A DNA stretch of 64,000 nucleotides from JBNKFV01 sp050289485 (GCA_050289485.1 JBNKFV010000015.1:62001-126000); one strand, 5' to 3'. Counted from the first letter of the stretch, positions 35,048 to 44,379 are shown. The notes: generated by a model from the letters alone, not told the origin. Program-made: numbers and translations.

Positions 35048-36031
35048 TTAAGCGGCGCCGTTGAACAGTACAATATAATAGGCGATATAGCCTATCAGCA
35101 GCACCACCGCGATTCTGCGCCCCAAGTGTCCAACGGTTCCACCTTTACGGCTACGTAAATAAAAGTCGACAAACAGGGTGACCGAAAGAATCAGGGTAAT
35201 GGCTGCCATCGCGATGTAATCTCTGGCAAATACGTCTTTGGTCATAGTCAGTGGGTGCACAATGCCAGGAATTGCCATGACTGTGAGCAGATTAAATATG
35301 TTTGAGCCGATAATGTTGCCAAGGGCAATATCGGTATGGCCCTTGATCGCACTTACCGCAGATGCCGCCAACTCTGGTAGGCTGGTGCCGATGGCGACCA
35401 CCGTCAAACCAACAACCAGCGGGCTTACGCCAAAGAACAGGGCAACTTCTTTGGCACCCCAAACCAGCCAGTCGGAACTGATGACCAGGAGAACGAGGCC
35501 GACAATAAACCAAAAGCTTGCGCTGGCTTTGCTCATGTCGGGAATGTCTGTTTCTTCCTCCTCTGGGCTCGGGTGTTTGCTTTTCACCTTCACCATAAAG
35601 ATCAGTAGAGGAATCAATAGACCTAGAAGGATAATGCCTTCCAGTCGAGATAGGTGAGCGTCCCACAGAAAAAAACCGGCCAGGGCTGTAACGCCCAAAA
35701 GAATCGGGGTTTCCTGAGTCAGCAGGTGTTTTTGTATCGGTAAAGGTGCCAGCAAGGCGGTGATTGCCAGTACCAGGCCCATGTTGGCCAGGTTGGACCC
35801 TAATGCGTTGCCGATGGCAAGGTCGCCTGCATCGCCAATGGATGCATTAATCGATACCAGGATTTCTGGCGCAGAGGTGCCGAGAGACACAATTGTTAAG
35901 CCAATAGTCAGTTTCGATATGCCAAAGTTGTTAGCCAGGCTTGCTGCACCAGCAACAAATCGGTCTGCACTCCATACAAGACCTGCAAAGCCGCCCAGGA
36001 TTGCTAATGCGGCTAGCCATATGTCTGACAT
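35048..36031 (-). CDS. yrbG: Calcium/sodium antiporter YrbG
   Basis: This 327-residue inner-membrane protein belongs to the Ca2+/cation antiporter family. Two inverted repeats of five helices each carry the ion-binding alpha motifs GTSAPEILVS and GTSLPELAAS. Between them is a cytoplasmic acidic loop (SPEEEETDIPDMSK). It lies at the head of the kds-lpt cluster and is divergent from mlaC, as in E. coli where yrbG is divergent from mlaF. The P. aeruginosa version of this locus, as I recall it, lacks yrbG. Confidence 0.92.
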   Translation of the reverse strand: MSDIWLAALAILGGFAGLVWSADRFVAGAASLANNFGISKLTIGLTIVSLGTSAPEILVSINASIGDAGDLAIGNALGSNLANMGLVLAITALLAPLPIQKHLLTQETPILLGVTALAGFFLWDAHLSRLEGIILLGLLIPLLIFMVKVKSKHPSPEEEETDIPDMSKASASFWFIVGLVLLVISSDWLVWGAKEVALFFGVSPLVVGLTVVAIGTSLPELAASAVSAIKGHTDIALGNIIGSNIFNLLTVMAIPGIVHPLTMTKDVFARDYIAMAAITLILSVTLFVDFYLRSRKGGTVGHLGRRIAVVLLIGYIAYYIVLFNGAA

Positions 36032-36269
36032 ATCTTTACCTCAAGGTAGATGAATTTTTTTGCATTTGCCGAATCTAATCGTTCAGCAGAAAGGTTGCTG
36101 ATGGTATAGTGGCCGCGCCTGATTGTCAGCAAAAGACTGTGCCCCCGCCTGTTAAAAATAGGAATGAAATTAGGGGGTTATGATGTTGAAATGATGGCAC
36201 TTAGCTGGAGATTGCCGTTATTGGTCATCTCGATAGTGCCAATTAGAGTACCAATGGTTAGGGAACTAC

Positions 36270-36938
36270 ATGTTAAAACGTAAAAATGCTCAGTCTGTAA
36301 ACATTGCTAAGTTGATAGTCCTCAGTGTGATGATGGCAATGTTGTCTTTTGTTACGACGACTCATGCTGCCAATGAAAAAATGGCATCGCAGCAAGGAGA
36401 TTCGCAGTCAGACGCACATGGCATTGTGCGCGAGATCACTCGAGAAATGCTGACTGTCATCAAAGAGAGCGCTCCTGATAAGGTTGGTCAAGATGTGTTT
36501 CGGGAGAAGGTGCTCGAAGTGCTTGATCCGGTTGTCGATTTCGACTTTATTGCTCGCAGTGTGATGGGGCCTTATTCCAAAGGGGCTTCCGAAGCGCAAC
36601 GCGAGGAGTTCGCCAAAGTATTCAAAATAGGTTTAGTCGATACCTATGCAAAAGGGGTGTCGGGGTTTGGTAACCGAGATATCGTGACTCTCCCGCCGAA
36701 TGGCGATATTGGTGGGCAGCGCCGGATCAGTGTTGAGCAAAAAATCGAAGGTTCGGACGGTACTGATCACCTGTCGTATACCATGGCTCAGAACCGCCAG
36801 GATCAGTGGAAGTTGATTAACGTAGTGCTCAATGGCGTCAACCTGGGAAAGACCTTTCGTAATCAGTTTGCGCAAGCGATGGTCAAGTACGGTAACGACA
36901 TCGATCAAGTCATTAGCCACTGGGGGCAGGAAGGTTAA
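36270..36938 (+). CDS. mlaC: Phospholipid-binding protein MlaC, without mlaFED or mlaB neighbours
   Basis: MlaC is the soluble periplasmic phospholipid shuttle between the outer-membrane MlaA complex and the inner-membrane MlaFEDB transporter. The 222-residue precursor has a signal peptide (about 13-33, ending THAA) and the MlaC/Tol-Ttg2 domain with VLEVLDPVVDFDFIARSVMG (given as DPVVDFDFIARS), MGPYSKGASEAQREEF and the C-terminal WKLINVVLNGVNLGKTFRNQF (given as INVVLNGVNLGKTF). mlaF, mlaE and mlaD, which normally precede it, are absent: only 238 bases separate it from divergent yrbG. The 171 bases before ibaG cannot hold mlaB. An upstream TAGGGA is a fair ribosome-binding site. Confidence 0.93.
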   Translation: MLKRKNAQSVNIAKLIVLSVMMAMLSFVTTTHAANEKMASQQGDSQSDAHGIVREITREMLTVIKESAPDKVGQDVFREKVLEVLDPVVDFDFIARSVMGPYSKGASEAQREEFAKVFKIGLVDTYAKGVSGFGNRDIVTLPPNGDIGGQRRISVEQKIEGSDGTDHLSYTMAQNRQDQWKLINVVLNGVNLGKTFRNQFAQAMVKYGNDIDQVISHWGQEG

Positions 36939-37024
36939 CCCATAGTGGGTGCGCTAGACCCCTAAATTCAGTAAACTACACGGCTTTTCTGGCTGGCTGT
37001 AGCACCTTCTGATAAACCTACAAG

Positions 37025-37058
37025 GGCAACGGTTGCAAAACTGTTGCCTTTTGTTTTT
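37025..37058 (+). terminator. Rho-independent terminator between mlaC and ibaG
   Basis: The arms GGCAAC (37025-37030) and GTTGCC (37043-37048) are followed by TTTTGTTTTT. This is a good intrinsic terminator and suggests that mlaC is transcribed apart from ibaG-murA. Confidence 0.75.
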
Positions 37059-37109
37059 ACGAGCAGAATCAATGTGTGTGCCAGTCCTCCAAACTGGGTA
37101 GAGCTATTT

Positions 37110-37346
37110 ATGGATGCAAATCAAATTAAAGCGTTGTTGGAAGCGTCAATTGATCAGGCTGAGGTCGAGGTGACTATCGATGGCAGCCATATTAATTTAG
37201 TGGTAATTAGCCCTGCATTTGCGGGAGTGCGTCCGGTTAAAAAACAGCAAATGGTGTATGCCGTATTAAATGAAGCCATCGTCAGTGGCGCTATTCATGC
37301 TGTGCATATGAAAACTTATACACCAGAAGAATGGGCCAATCGATAA
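37110..37346 (+). CDS. ibaG: BolA family protein IbaG
   Basis: IbaG is a small BolA-fold protein that binds [2Fe-2S] clusters together with monothiol glutaredoxin. I take ATG 37110 (MDANQIKALLEASI), giving 78 residues, close to the E. coli length; the frame runs on upstream to 37044 without conserved sequence. The C-terminal HAVHMKTYTPEEW has the conserved His ligand and the family's TPEEW ending. It lies immediately upstream of murA, its normal place. Confidence 0.9.
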   Translation: MDANQIKALLEASIDQAEVEVTIDGSHINLVVISPAFAGVRPVKKQQMVYAVLNEAIVSGAIHAVHMKTYTPEEWANR

Positions 37347-37400
37347 GTTGTATCGTTAAAACCGGTCTGCATCCGTTGCGTTAGAACTCGAGTTAGTACT

Positions 37401-38663
37401 ATGGACAAATTATTGATTAAGGGCGGTGTACGCCTGGAAGGTGAAATCCGCATCTCCGGTGCCAAAAACTCCGGGTTACCGATTCTTGCTGCGACGTTGC
37501 TGGCTGAAGGCCCTATGCACATCTGCAACTTGCCGCACCTTAATGACATTACCACCATGTTAACCCTGCTGCGTAGCATGGGGGTGGGAGTGACTATTGA
37601 TGAACACATGTGTGTTGAAGTTGATGCGTCAAGCATTCTCGAATACGAAGCCCCTTATGAGCTGGTGAAAACCATGCGAGCCTCGATTCTGGTTTTGGGG
37701 CCAATGTTGTCGCGTTTTGGTCAGGCCGATGTATCGTTTCCCGGTGGGTGTGCTATCGGGAGTCGCCCGGTAGATATTCATTTGCGTGGGCTTGAAGCCA
37801 TGGGCGCAATCATTGATGTTGACGGCGGTTATATTCGCGCCCGCGTCGATGGGCGGCTTAAAGGCGCCCACATTTTTATGGATACGGTCACCGTGGGTGG
37901 CACGGAAAACCTGTTAATGGCGGCAGCCCTTGCTGATGGACGAACCATACTCGAAAATGCCGCACGCGAGCCGGAGATTGTTGACCTGGCAGAATGCCTC
38001 AACAAAATGGGCGCAAAAATTACCGGTGCCGGCACCGCTACGATCACCATCGATGGCGTGGAGCGCTTACAGGGGTGTACCTACAGCGTTATGCCAGACC
38101 GTATTGAGACGGGTACGTTCCTGGTGGCCGCCGCTGCCTCTCGTGGACGGGTAAAGCTTCGTGATACGTCGGCAGAGTTGCTTGAGGCTGTGCTGTTGAA
38201 GCTTGAAGAGGCTGGTGCGCATATTGAGATAGGCCCTGATTGGATCTCGCTGGATATGAAAGGTCAGCGCCCTAAAGCGGTTAACTTGCGTACAGCACCC
38301 TACCCGGCTTTTCCCACTGATATGCAGGCCCAGTTTACGGCCATGAATGCTGTGGCTACTGGCACGGGTACAGTGATTGAAACGATTTTTGAAAATCGTC
38401 TTATTCAGATTCATGAGCTGAATCGCATGGGCGCTGCCATTCGTCTCGAAGGCAATACCGCTATCGTTGAAGGTGTTGAAACACTAAAAGCAGCACCGGT
38501 AATGGCGACGGATCTGCGGGCCTCTGCGAGTTTGGTCATTGCCGGTATTGTGGCCGAGGGCGAGACTGTTGTAGATCGGATCTATCACATAGACCGTGGC
38601 TACGAGTGTATTGAAGAAAAACTGCAGATGCTGGGTGCAAACATTCGCCGCGTGCCTGGGTAA
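37401..38663 (+). CDS. murA: UDP-N-acetylglucosamine 1-carboxyvinyltransferase
   Basis: MurA transfers enolpyruvate from PEP to UDP-GlcNAc, the first committed step of peptidoglycan synthesis and the target of fosfomycin. The 420-residue protein has the conserved AKNSGLPILAATLL near the start (Lys22 and Asn23) and Cys117 in PGGCAIGSRP, the residue that fosfomycin alkylates. Length is standard. It precedes hisG by 33 bases. Confidence 0.98.
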   Translation: MDKLLIKGGVRLEGEIRISGAKNSGLPILAATLLAEGPMHICNLPHLNDITTMLTLLRSMGVGVTIDEHMCVEVDASSILEYEAPYELVKTMRASILVLGPMLSRFGQADVSFPGGCAIGSRPVDIHLRGLEAMGAIIDVDGGYIRARVDGRLKGAHIFMDTVTVGGTENLLMAAALADGRTILENAAREPEIVDLAECLNKMGAKITGAGTATITIDGVERLQGCTYSVMPDRIETGTFLVAAAASRGRVKLRDTSAELLEAVLLKLEEAGAHIEIGPDWISLDMKGQRPKAVNLRTAPYPAFPTDMQAQFTAMNAVATGTGTVIETIFENRLIQIHELNRMGAAIRLEGNTAIVEGVETLKAAPVMATDLRASASLVIAGIVAEGETVVDRIYHIDRGYECIEEKLQMLGANIRRVPG

Positions 38664-38696
38664 TTTGCAGTAAACACAGAGAAGCTGATCAAGATT

Positions 38697-39332
38697 ATGA
38701 CTCAACTGACTATTGCGCTGACCAAAGGGCGTATTTTAAAGGAGACCTTGCCGTTATTGGCTGCGGCAGGTATTGAGCCCGCCGAAGATATCGGCAGCAG
38801 CCGTAAACTGGCGTTTGAAACGAACCAGCCGAATATTCGTTTGCTGGTGTTAAGGGGAACCGACGTGCCCACGTATGTTCAGTTTGGTGCTGCCGATATG
38901 GGAGTGGCCGGTAAGGACACTCTCATGGAGCATGGTGCCGAAGGGGTGTATGAGCCAGTGGATTTGGGTATAGCCCGCTGCGCGTTGATGACCGCAGGTA
39001 TTGCCGGTGTGCCGGAGAAAGCAGGGCGTATCAAGGTGGCTACCAAGTATGTGAATGTCGCCAAGCGCTACTACGCAGCACGCGGCTGTCAGGTCGATAT
39101 TATCAAGTTGTATGGTGCGATGGAGTTGGCGCCCTTGATGGATCTTGCTGACGAAATTGTTGATATTGTCGATACTGGTAACACTTTGCGTGCCAATGGA
39201 CTTGAGCCCAGAGAGCATATCTGTGATATCAGCTCGCGCTTGATTGTGAATAAGGCTTCCATGAAGATGAAGCATGCACCCTTACAGGTGCTAATTGATG
39301 CTATTGCTGCAGCTGTTGCGGAATCAGCCTAA
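38697..39332 (+). CDS. hisG: ATP phosphoribosyltransferase, short form
   Basis: HisG joins ATP and PRPP in the first step of histidine synthesis. The 211-residue length is that of the short HisG-S form, which lacks the C-terminal regulatory ACT-like domain and needs the HisZ protein to be active and feedback-inhibited. Seen are the LTIALTKGRI start, LVLRGTDVPTYVQFGAADMGVAG (given as RGTDVPTYVQFGAADMG) and the PRPP motif DIVDTGNTLRANG. hisZ is not in the window. Confidence 0.96.
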   Translation: MTQLTIALTKGRILKETLPLLAAAGIEPAEDIGSSRKLAFETNQPNIRLLVLRGTDVPTYVQFGAADMGVAGKDTLMEHGAEGVYEPVDLGIARCALMTAGIAGVPEKAGRIKVATKYVNVAKRYYAARGCQVDIIKLYGAMELAPLMDLADEIVDIVDTGNTLRANGLEPREHICDISSRLIVNKASMKMKHAPLQVLIDAIAAAVAESA

Positions 39333-39372
39333 CTATTTTGTGTTTATGTTTGTGTGTTAATAGAGGTAGCCC

Positions 39373-40671
39373 GTGATCTCACGTCTTAATGCCAGTGCCC
39401 CCGAATTTTCCGAGCAACTTGATAAGCTGCTTGCCTGGGATTCTGTATCAGATCATGAAGTGCACGCGCGGGTGGTAGACATCTTGGCGGCAGTGAAAGC
39501 CAAAGGCGACGTTGCGTTGCTGGAATATACCAGCCGTTTCGACCGCATGAATGTGCAGCAGGGTGAAGATCTCGTGGTGTCGCCTGCACGCTTGCAGCAG
39601 GCATTGGAGCGCATTTCACCTGAGCAGCGCAATGCGCTAGAGGCAGCCGCTGATCGTGTACGGCGCTACCACGAACACCAAAAACAAGCCTCTTGGCAGT
39701 ATACCGAGCCCGATGGCACGGTGCTGGGGCAGAAAATATCGGCCATGGATCGGGTTGGTATCTATGTGCCTGGCGGCAAGGCATCTTACCCCTCGTCTGT
39801 GTTGATGAATGCAATCCCAGCGAAGGTTGCCGGTGTCGCGGAAGTTATTATGGTGGTGCCCACGCCGGGTGGGGAAATCAATGAAATGGTGTTTGCGGCG
39901 GCCGCTATTGCGGGAGTCGATAAAGTCATTACTGTGGGTGGTGCGCAGGCTGTCGCGGCACTGGCTTACGGTACAGACACTGTACCTAAGGTCGATAAAA
40001 TTGTTGGGCCCGGCAATATTTACGTGGCCACAGCCAAGCGTCAGGTGTTTGGTGAAGTCGCTATTGACATGATTGCTGGCCCGTCTGAAATCTTGATCGT
40101 GTGTGATGGCAAAACTTCACCCGACTGGGTTGCGCTGGATATGTTTTCCCAAGCCGAGCACGATGAGCAGGCGCAATCCATTCTGGTTTGCCCAGATGCG
40201 GCTTTCCTTGATGCGGTGGCATGTAGTATTGAAGCGATGCTGCCAACGTTGGCGCGTAAAGATATCGCTCGGCAGTCGCTGACAAATCGAGGTGCGTTTA
40301 TCGAGGTGAGAGATTTGCAGCAAGCTATCGAGGTGGTTAATCGCATTGCGCCTGAACACTTGGAGTTGTCGGTAGAAGACCCCGAGAGCCTGGTGCCCTC
40401 AATTCGTCATGCGGGCGCTATTTTTATGGGGCCTTATACCTCAGAGGCGCTGGGTGATTATTGTGCAGGGCCAAACCATGTGCTTCCCACCTCGGGAACA
40501 GCACGCTTTTCGTCACCGTTGGGTGTGTATGATTTTCAAAAGCGCAGCTCGTTAATTTACTGCTCAAAAGCCGGTGCGCAATCATTGGGGCAGATTGCTT
40601 CTGTGTTGGCGCGGGGCGAGTCACTGGAAGCTCACGCGCTGTCGGCAGAGGCCCGTTTAGACAAGGGCTGA
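39373..40671 (+). CDS. hisD: Histidinol dehydrogenase
   Basis: HisD oxidises histidinol to histidine in two NAD-dependent steps. The 432-residue protein starts at GTG 39373, preceded by AGAGGTAG. The conserved VPGGKASYPSSVLM (with the nucleotide-binding Pro-Gly), KIVGPGNIYVATAKR, DMIAGPSEILI, SQAEHDEQAQ (catalytic Glu/His and Zn ligands) and APEHLEL motifs are in order. In P. aeruginosa it is followed by hisC; here a terminator and a convergent protease gene follow instead. Confidence 0.97.
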   Translation: MISRLNASAPEFSEQLDKLLAWDSVSDHEVHARVVDILAAVKAKGDVALLEYTSRFDRMNVQQGEDLVVSPARLQQALERISPEQRNALEAAADRVRRYHEHQKQASWQYTEPDGTVLGQKISAMDRVGIYVPGGKASYPSSVLMNAIPAKVAGVAEVIMVVPTPGGEINEMVFAAAAIAGVDKVITVGGAQAVAALAYGTDTVPKVDKIVGPGNIYVATAKRQVFGEVAIDMIAGPSEILIVCDGKTSPDWVALDMFSQAEHDEQAQSILVCPDAAFLDAVACSIEAMLPTLARKDIARQSLTNRGAFIEVRDLQQAIEVVNRIAPEHLELSVEDPESLVPSIRHAGAIFMGPYTSEALGDYCAGPNHVLPTSGTARFSSPLGVYDFQKRSSLIYCSKAGAQSLGQIASVLARGESLEAHALSAEARLDKG

Positions 40672-40694
40672 AACATTTGTTTAGGTGATTCACA

Positions 40695-40728
40695 CGAATA
40701 AGGGACGTATGAGCCCCTTATTCGCGTT
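40695..40728 (+). terminator. Rho-independent terminator after hisD
   Basis: A perfect 10-bp stem (CGAATAAGGG / CCCTTATTCG) with a 10-base loop is followed by CGTTTT. It lies between hisD and the convergent protease gene and can serve hisD; the opposite strand lacks a T-run. Confidence 0.75.
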
Positions 40729-40738
40729 TTGGCAGTCA

Positions 40739-41932
40739 TTAAGAGTTGCTGGATTGGGAGGTGTTGGCGGATTGGGGGTTGGTGCCCACGACTACTTCAA
40801 TCGTCATTTTTTCGGCCGCACGAATCAGGGTGATCACCACTGTATCACCTGGTCTGGAGTCAAAGATCGTGCGCATGCCTTGGCGCCCATTACCAACTGG
40901 GTGTTGATTGATATGTGTGATGATATCGCCCGGTCGCAGACCCGCTACCTGAGCAGGGCTTTGCGGAGTCACTGCTTCGATGACAATGCCGTTGCTGGCA
41001 GAAAGGTTGTTGGCTTCCGCATAGCGGGGTGATAGTTGCTGCGCTTCAATACCCAGCCAGCCGCGTACGACATAGCCATACTTGATAATGTCCTGCATTA
41101 CGCGAATAGCTTCATTGGCAGGGGTTGCAAAGCCAATGCCGGTTGCGCCAGCTTTAGCGTCGAGGATGGCGGTGTTAATGCCCAGGAGTCGACCGTAAAC
41201 ATCTACCAGTGCACCACCAGAATTACCCTGATTGATGGCTGCATCAGTTTGAATAAAGTTTTCGTAAGATCCGGGATTTAAGCCATAACGCCCCGTTGCG
41301 CTGACAATACCTTGTGTGACAGTTTGGCCGACCCCAAATGGGTTGCCAATTGCCAGCACGACATCGCCAATGCGTATTTTTTCTGGGTCGCCTGGCTCAA
41401 TGGTAGATAGGTTATCGAGATCGATCTTCAGTACTGCCAAATCGCTTGCCTGATCGGTGCCGACCAGGGTGGCGATGGCTTCTCTGCCATCGTAGAGCAA
41501 TACAATAATCTCGTCGGCTCCATCGATAACGTGATTGTTCGTCACCAGATAGCCGCGTTTGTCGACGATTACCCCAGACCCCAGCGCGGATTGCAATCGC
41601 TCCTGTTGTACCGGGGCTGAACGGTTGAAGAGCAATCGAAAAATCGGATCATCATAAAGTGGATTGCGGCGTTGCTTAACTTTTTTCAGAGAGTAGATAT
41701 TAACCACCGCCGGTGCAGCCTTACTTACTGCGTCGGCATATGAGATTGGGCCCATCAGGCTGGTATTGCTTGGAGGTGAATTGGGTTTGTTGGGAAACCA
41801 GCTAGCCACGTTACTTGGCAGAGTAACGAGACTGGAGCGCAGTGACGGCGTGGCTAACACTAAAATCAACGCGACCGCTAAGCCAAAGAGGGCCGGCCAG
41901 CCGCAATATCGCATAAATTTAGAAAAAGCCAC
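40739..41932 (-). CDS. DegS/AlgW-type trypsin-like serine protease
   Basis: This HtrA-family protease is anchored in the inner membrane and faces the periplasm. DegS/AlgW senses misfolded outer-membrane proteins through its PDZ domain and cleaves the anti-sigma factor RseA/MucA. The 397-residue protein has one membrane helix (about 12-29) and the catalytic triad His134 (TNNHVIDGA), Asp164 (ASDLAVLKID) and Ser238 (QGNSGGALVD). It has one PDZ domain (about 275-370, with YGYVVRGWLGIEAQ and VAGLRPGDIITHIN). One PDZ and a membrane anchor favour DegS/AlgW over DegP/DegQ. Length is slightly above E. coli DegS because of a Ser/Asn-rich tail. In P. aeruginosa algW occupies the same place. Confidence 0.9.
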   Translation of the reverse strand: MAFSKFMRYCGWPALFGLAVALILVLATPSLRSSLVTLPSNVASWFPNKPNSPPSNTSLMGPISYADAVSKAAPAVVNIYSLKKVKQRRNPLYDDPIFRLLFNRSAPVQQERLQSALGSGVIVDKRGYLVTNNHVIDGADEIIVLLYDGREAIATLVGTDQASDLAVLKIDLDNLSTIEPGDPEKIRIGDVVLAIGNPFGVGQTVTQGIVSATGRYGLNPGSYENFIQTDAAINQGNSGGALVDVYGRLLGINTAILDAKAGATGIGFATPANEAIRVMQDIIKYGYVVRGWLGIEAQQLSPRYAEANNLSASNGIVIEAVTPQSPAQVAGLRPGDIITHINQHPVGNGRQGMRTIFDSRPGDTVVITLIRAAEKMTIEVVVGTNPQSANTSQSSNS

Positions 41933-41985
41933 TTGCCGGCTCCGTAGTTAACATGGGTGTAGCCGCATACGGCACAGTACCGAGT

Positions 41986-42474
41986 TTAACGAGTCTTGTT
42001 GGTTTGAAACTCGTTGCTTTGGTCGTCTTCGCTGTTTAATCCAAAATCTTCGCTTAGCGTACCAGTCGACCCTGGTGTTTTCGGCGCCCAGTCTCTTGGC
42101 GGCTCGACACTGTCGAAGTCGTCTTGTGCCGTGACATCATCCAGCTCTTTGTCAACCAGTGCGCCCTTGCTTGCTTCGATAAGTTGGCGGCTAATATCTG
42201 GATTGGTCAGTTTTAAGGCGCTGCTGGCGAGGTGTTCATAGACTTCCTTGTAGTCTTTGGTGAGGTTGTTCACCAGTCTGGAAGTCTCAGCAAAATGCTC
42301 AGAAACATCGCTCTGATAGTTGTTTAAACGGTCTTCTGCTTCCTGAAGGCGGGTTTCCAGCTCTTTGTTCTGCTGCTCCTGGTTGCCAAACTGGCGCGTT
42401 AGCAAAGCACCAATAATGCCGCCTGCAACGGCTGCAAGGATACCAGTGAGAATCACCGTGCTTAATGCGTACAC
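41986..42474 (-). CDS. zapG: YhcB/ZapG family (DUF1043) inner-membrane protein
   Basis: This 162-residue protein has one N-terminal membrane helix (about 3-22, ALSTVILTGILAAVAGGIIG) and a coiled coil at about 30-85 (LETRLQEAEDRLNNYQSDV). The rest is acidic. YhcB/ZapG in E. coli is a membrane-anchored cell-division and envelope factor. I chose GTG 42474 because TTAAGGAG ends six bases before it; ATG 42480 lies directly against that sequence with no spacer. The gene lies between the DegS-type gene and a divergent zapE. Confidence 0.85.
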   Translation of the reverse strand: MYALSTVILTGILAAVAGGIIGALLTRQFGNQEQQNKELETRLQEAEDRLNNYQSDVSEHFAETSRLVNNLTKDYKEVYEHLASSALKLTNPDISRQLIEASKGALVDKELDDVTAQDDFDSVEPPRDWAPKTPGSTGTLSEDFGLNSEDDQSNEFQTNKTR

Positions 42475-42682
42475 AAACATCTCCTTAACATGCGTGGGGG
42501 TAGGTTTAAGCCGTTTTATCACGAAACGACAGTCGGCTTTAGACCGGTTTCTATTATACGGTTAAATGGAGCGGCTGATAGCCTTTTGGGGAAAATAGAG
42601 GGTGTACCCTCACTGCGAACCCGTTGCGGCACACGCCAAGGCGCTATAAAGTGTGGCGCAATTTTGGTGAGGTGGCTTAAAT

Positions 42683-43786
42683 ATGAATCTGACTCCACGT
42701 GAGCGTTATCAGCGTGATTTGCAGCGAGATGATTTTTTTCACGATGCGGCGCAAGAGGCTGCGGTTGAGTTACTACAAGATTTGTACGATTGCTTGTTGG
42801 CGAGTAAGCCGAAGTCACCGACCTTGTGGCAAAAACTGGTGGGTAAGCGGGTATCTCAGGTTCCTGTGAAGGGGCTCTATTTCTGGGGTGGTGTCGGGCG
42901 TGGCAAAACCTACCTTATGGATAATTTCTACGAAAGCCTGCCTTTCGAGAATAAGCTGCGCACACACTTTCACCGCTTTATGCGCAGAGTACATCAGGAG
43001 CTTAAAACCTTAGCAGGTGAAAAGAACCCGCTGGAAATCGTTGCTGATCGCATTGCCAAGGATGCTCGCATTATCTGTTTTGACGAATTTTTTGTATCTG
43101 ATATTACCGATGCGATGATATTGGGTACGTTGCTGGAAGGGTTATTTCAGCGCGGTGTTTCCTTGGTGGCTACGTCGAATATCGTGCCCGACGGACTCTA
43201 TAAAGATGGTCTGCAGCGTGCACGGTTCTTGCCAGCCATTGCGTTGTTAAAAGCGCATACGCGGGTGGTCAATGTAGACAGTGGAACCGACTACCGCTTG
43301 CGCGCATTAGAGCAGGCTGAGCTTTGGCATAGCCCCCTTGATACAGGTGCCGTGGAGAGCTTGAAGGCGAGCTTCCATAGCTTGGTGCCAGACCCTGAAG
43401 AAATAGAACAAAATGTCATGCTGGAAATCGAGGGCCGCAAGCTGATGGCGGTGGCTGAGGCGGAAGACGTGGTGTGGTTTGAGTTTGTCACCCTCTGTGA
43501 TGGCCCGCGGTCACAGAACGACTATATTGAGCTGGCTAAGGAGTATCATGCTGTGCTCTTGGGTAATGTGCCCCAGTTAGGCGTTGCCAAAGATGATCAA
43601 GCCCGGCGCTTTATTAACTTGGTGGATGAATTTTACGATCGCAACGTTAAGTTGATTATCTCGTGTGCGGTACCGCTGCAACATCTATACAGTGGTGGTC
43701 GGCTCAGCTTCGAATTCGAGCGTACCATTAGTCGTCTGCTAGAGATGCAGAGCCTCGAATATCTGGCCAGACCGCACAAGCCGTAG
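42683..43786 (+). CDS. zapE: Cell division protein ZapE
   Basis: ZapE (YhcM) is an AFG1-like AAA+ ATPase that joins the Z ring under stress or low oxygen. The 367-residue protein has Walker A GGVGRGKT at 69-76, Walker B IICFDEFFVSD, the sensor region SLVATSNIVPDGLYKDGLQR (given as LVATSNIVPDGLYKDG), and the C-terminal ISCAVPLQHLYSGG. It is divergent from zapG and upstream of rplM by about 150 bases. Confidence 0.95.
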   Translation: MNLTPRERYQRDLQRDDFFHDAAQEAAVELLQDLYDCLLASKPKSPTLWQKLVGKRVSQVPVKGLYFWGGVGRGKTYLMDNFYESLPFENKLRTHFHRFMRRVHQELKTLAGEKNPLEIVADRIAKDARIICFDEFFVSDITDAMILGTLLEGLFQRGVSLVATSNIVPDGLYKDGLQRARFLPAIALLKAHTRVVNVDSGTDYRLRALEQAELWHSPLDTGAVESLKASFHSLVPDPEEIEQNVMLEIEGRKLMAVAEAEDVVWFEFVTLCDGPRSQNDYIELAKEYHAVLLGNVPQLGVAKDDQARRFINLVDEFYDRNVKLIISCAVPLQHLYSGGRLSFEFERTISRLLEMQSLEYLARPHKP

Positions 43787-43935
43787 GCGTTAGCTACTTG
43801 TCCTGCTGTTCGGCATCCTGTAGAATCCGCGCTCCCCATTACTGGGCTTTCCCAGGATTGGGTGTATTACCCCTTATTTCATTCAGTTGAATGATTTTTA
43901 GTCGTCTTATTTTCTTTAGTTTAGGCAATTACAAC

Positions 43936-44364
43936 ATGAAGACTATCAGTGCCAAACCAGAATCTGTCCAAAGAGACTGGTACATTATTGATGCTGACGG
44001 CAAAACTCTGGGTCGTATGGCTGCAGAGATTGCCCACCGCCTGCGCGGTAAGCATAAACCAGAATATACGCCACACGTTGATACTGGCGATTACATCGTT
44101 GTTGTTAATGCAGAAAAGGTACGTGTTACCGGCCGCAAAGCAACTGACAAGATGTACCACCATCACACCGGTTATATCGGTGGTTTGAAATCAATCAGTT
44201 TCGAAAAGCTGATCGATAAGGCGCCAGAGCGTACTATCCAGACCGCAGTTAAAGGTATGTTGCCAAAAGGCCCGTTGGGTCGCGCAATGTTCAAGAAGTT
44301 AAAAGTGTACGCTGGTACTGAGCATCCGCATGCTGCCCAGCAACCACAAGAACTGAATATTTAA
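43936..44364 (+). CDS. rplM: 50S ribosomal protein L13
   Basis: L13 is an early-assembly protein of the large subunit. From ATG 43936 (MKTISAKPESVQRDWYIIDA) it has 142 residues, the E. coli length. The GRMAAEIAHRLRGKHK and HPHAAQQP motifs are conserved. A leader of about 150 bases after zapE probably holds the promoter of the rplM-rpsI operon. Confidence 0.98.
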   Translation: MKTISAKPESVQRDWYIIDADGKTLGRMAAEIAHRLRGKHKPEYTPHVDTGDYIVVVNAEKVRVTGRKATDKMYHHHTGYIGGLKSISFEKLIDKAPERTIQTAVKGMLPKGPLGRAMFKKLKVYAGTEHPHAAQQPQELNI

Positions 44365-44379
44365 TTGGGGGTTAGGATA

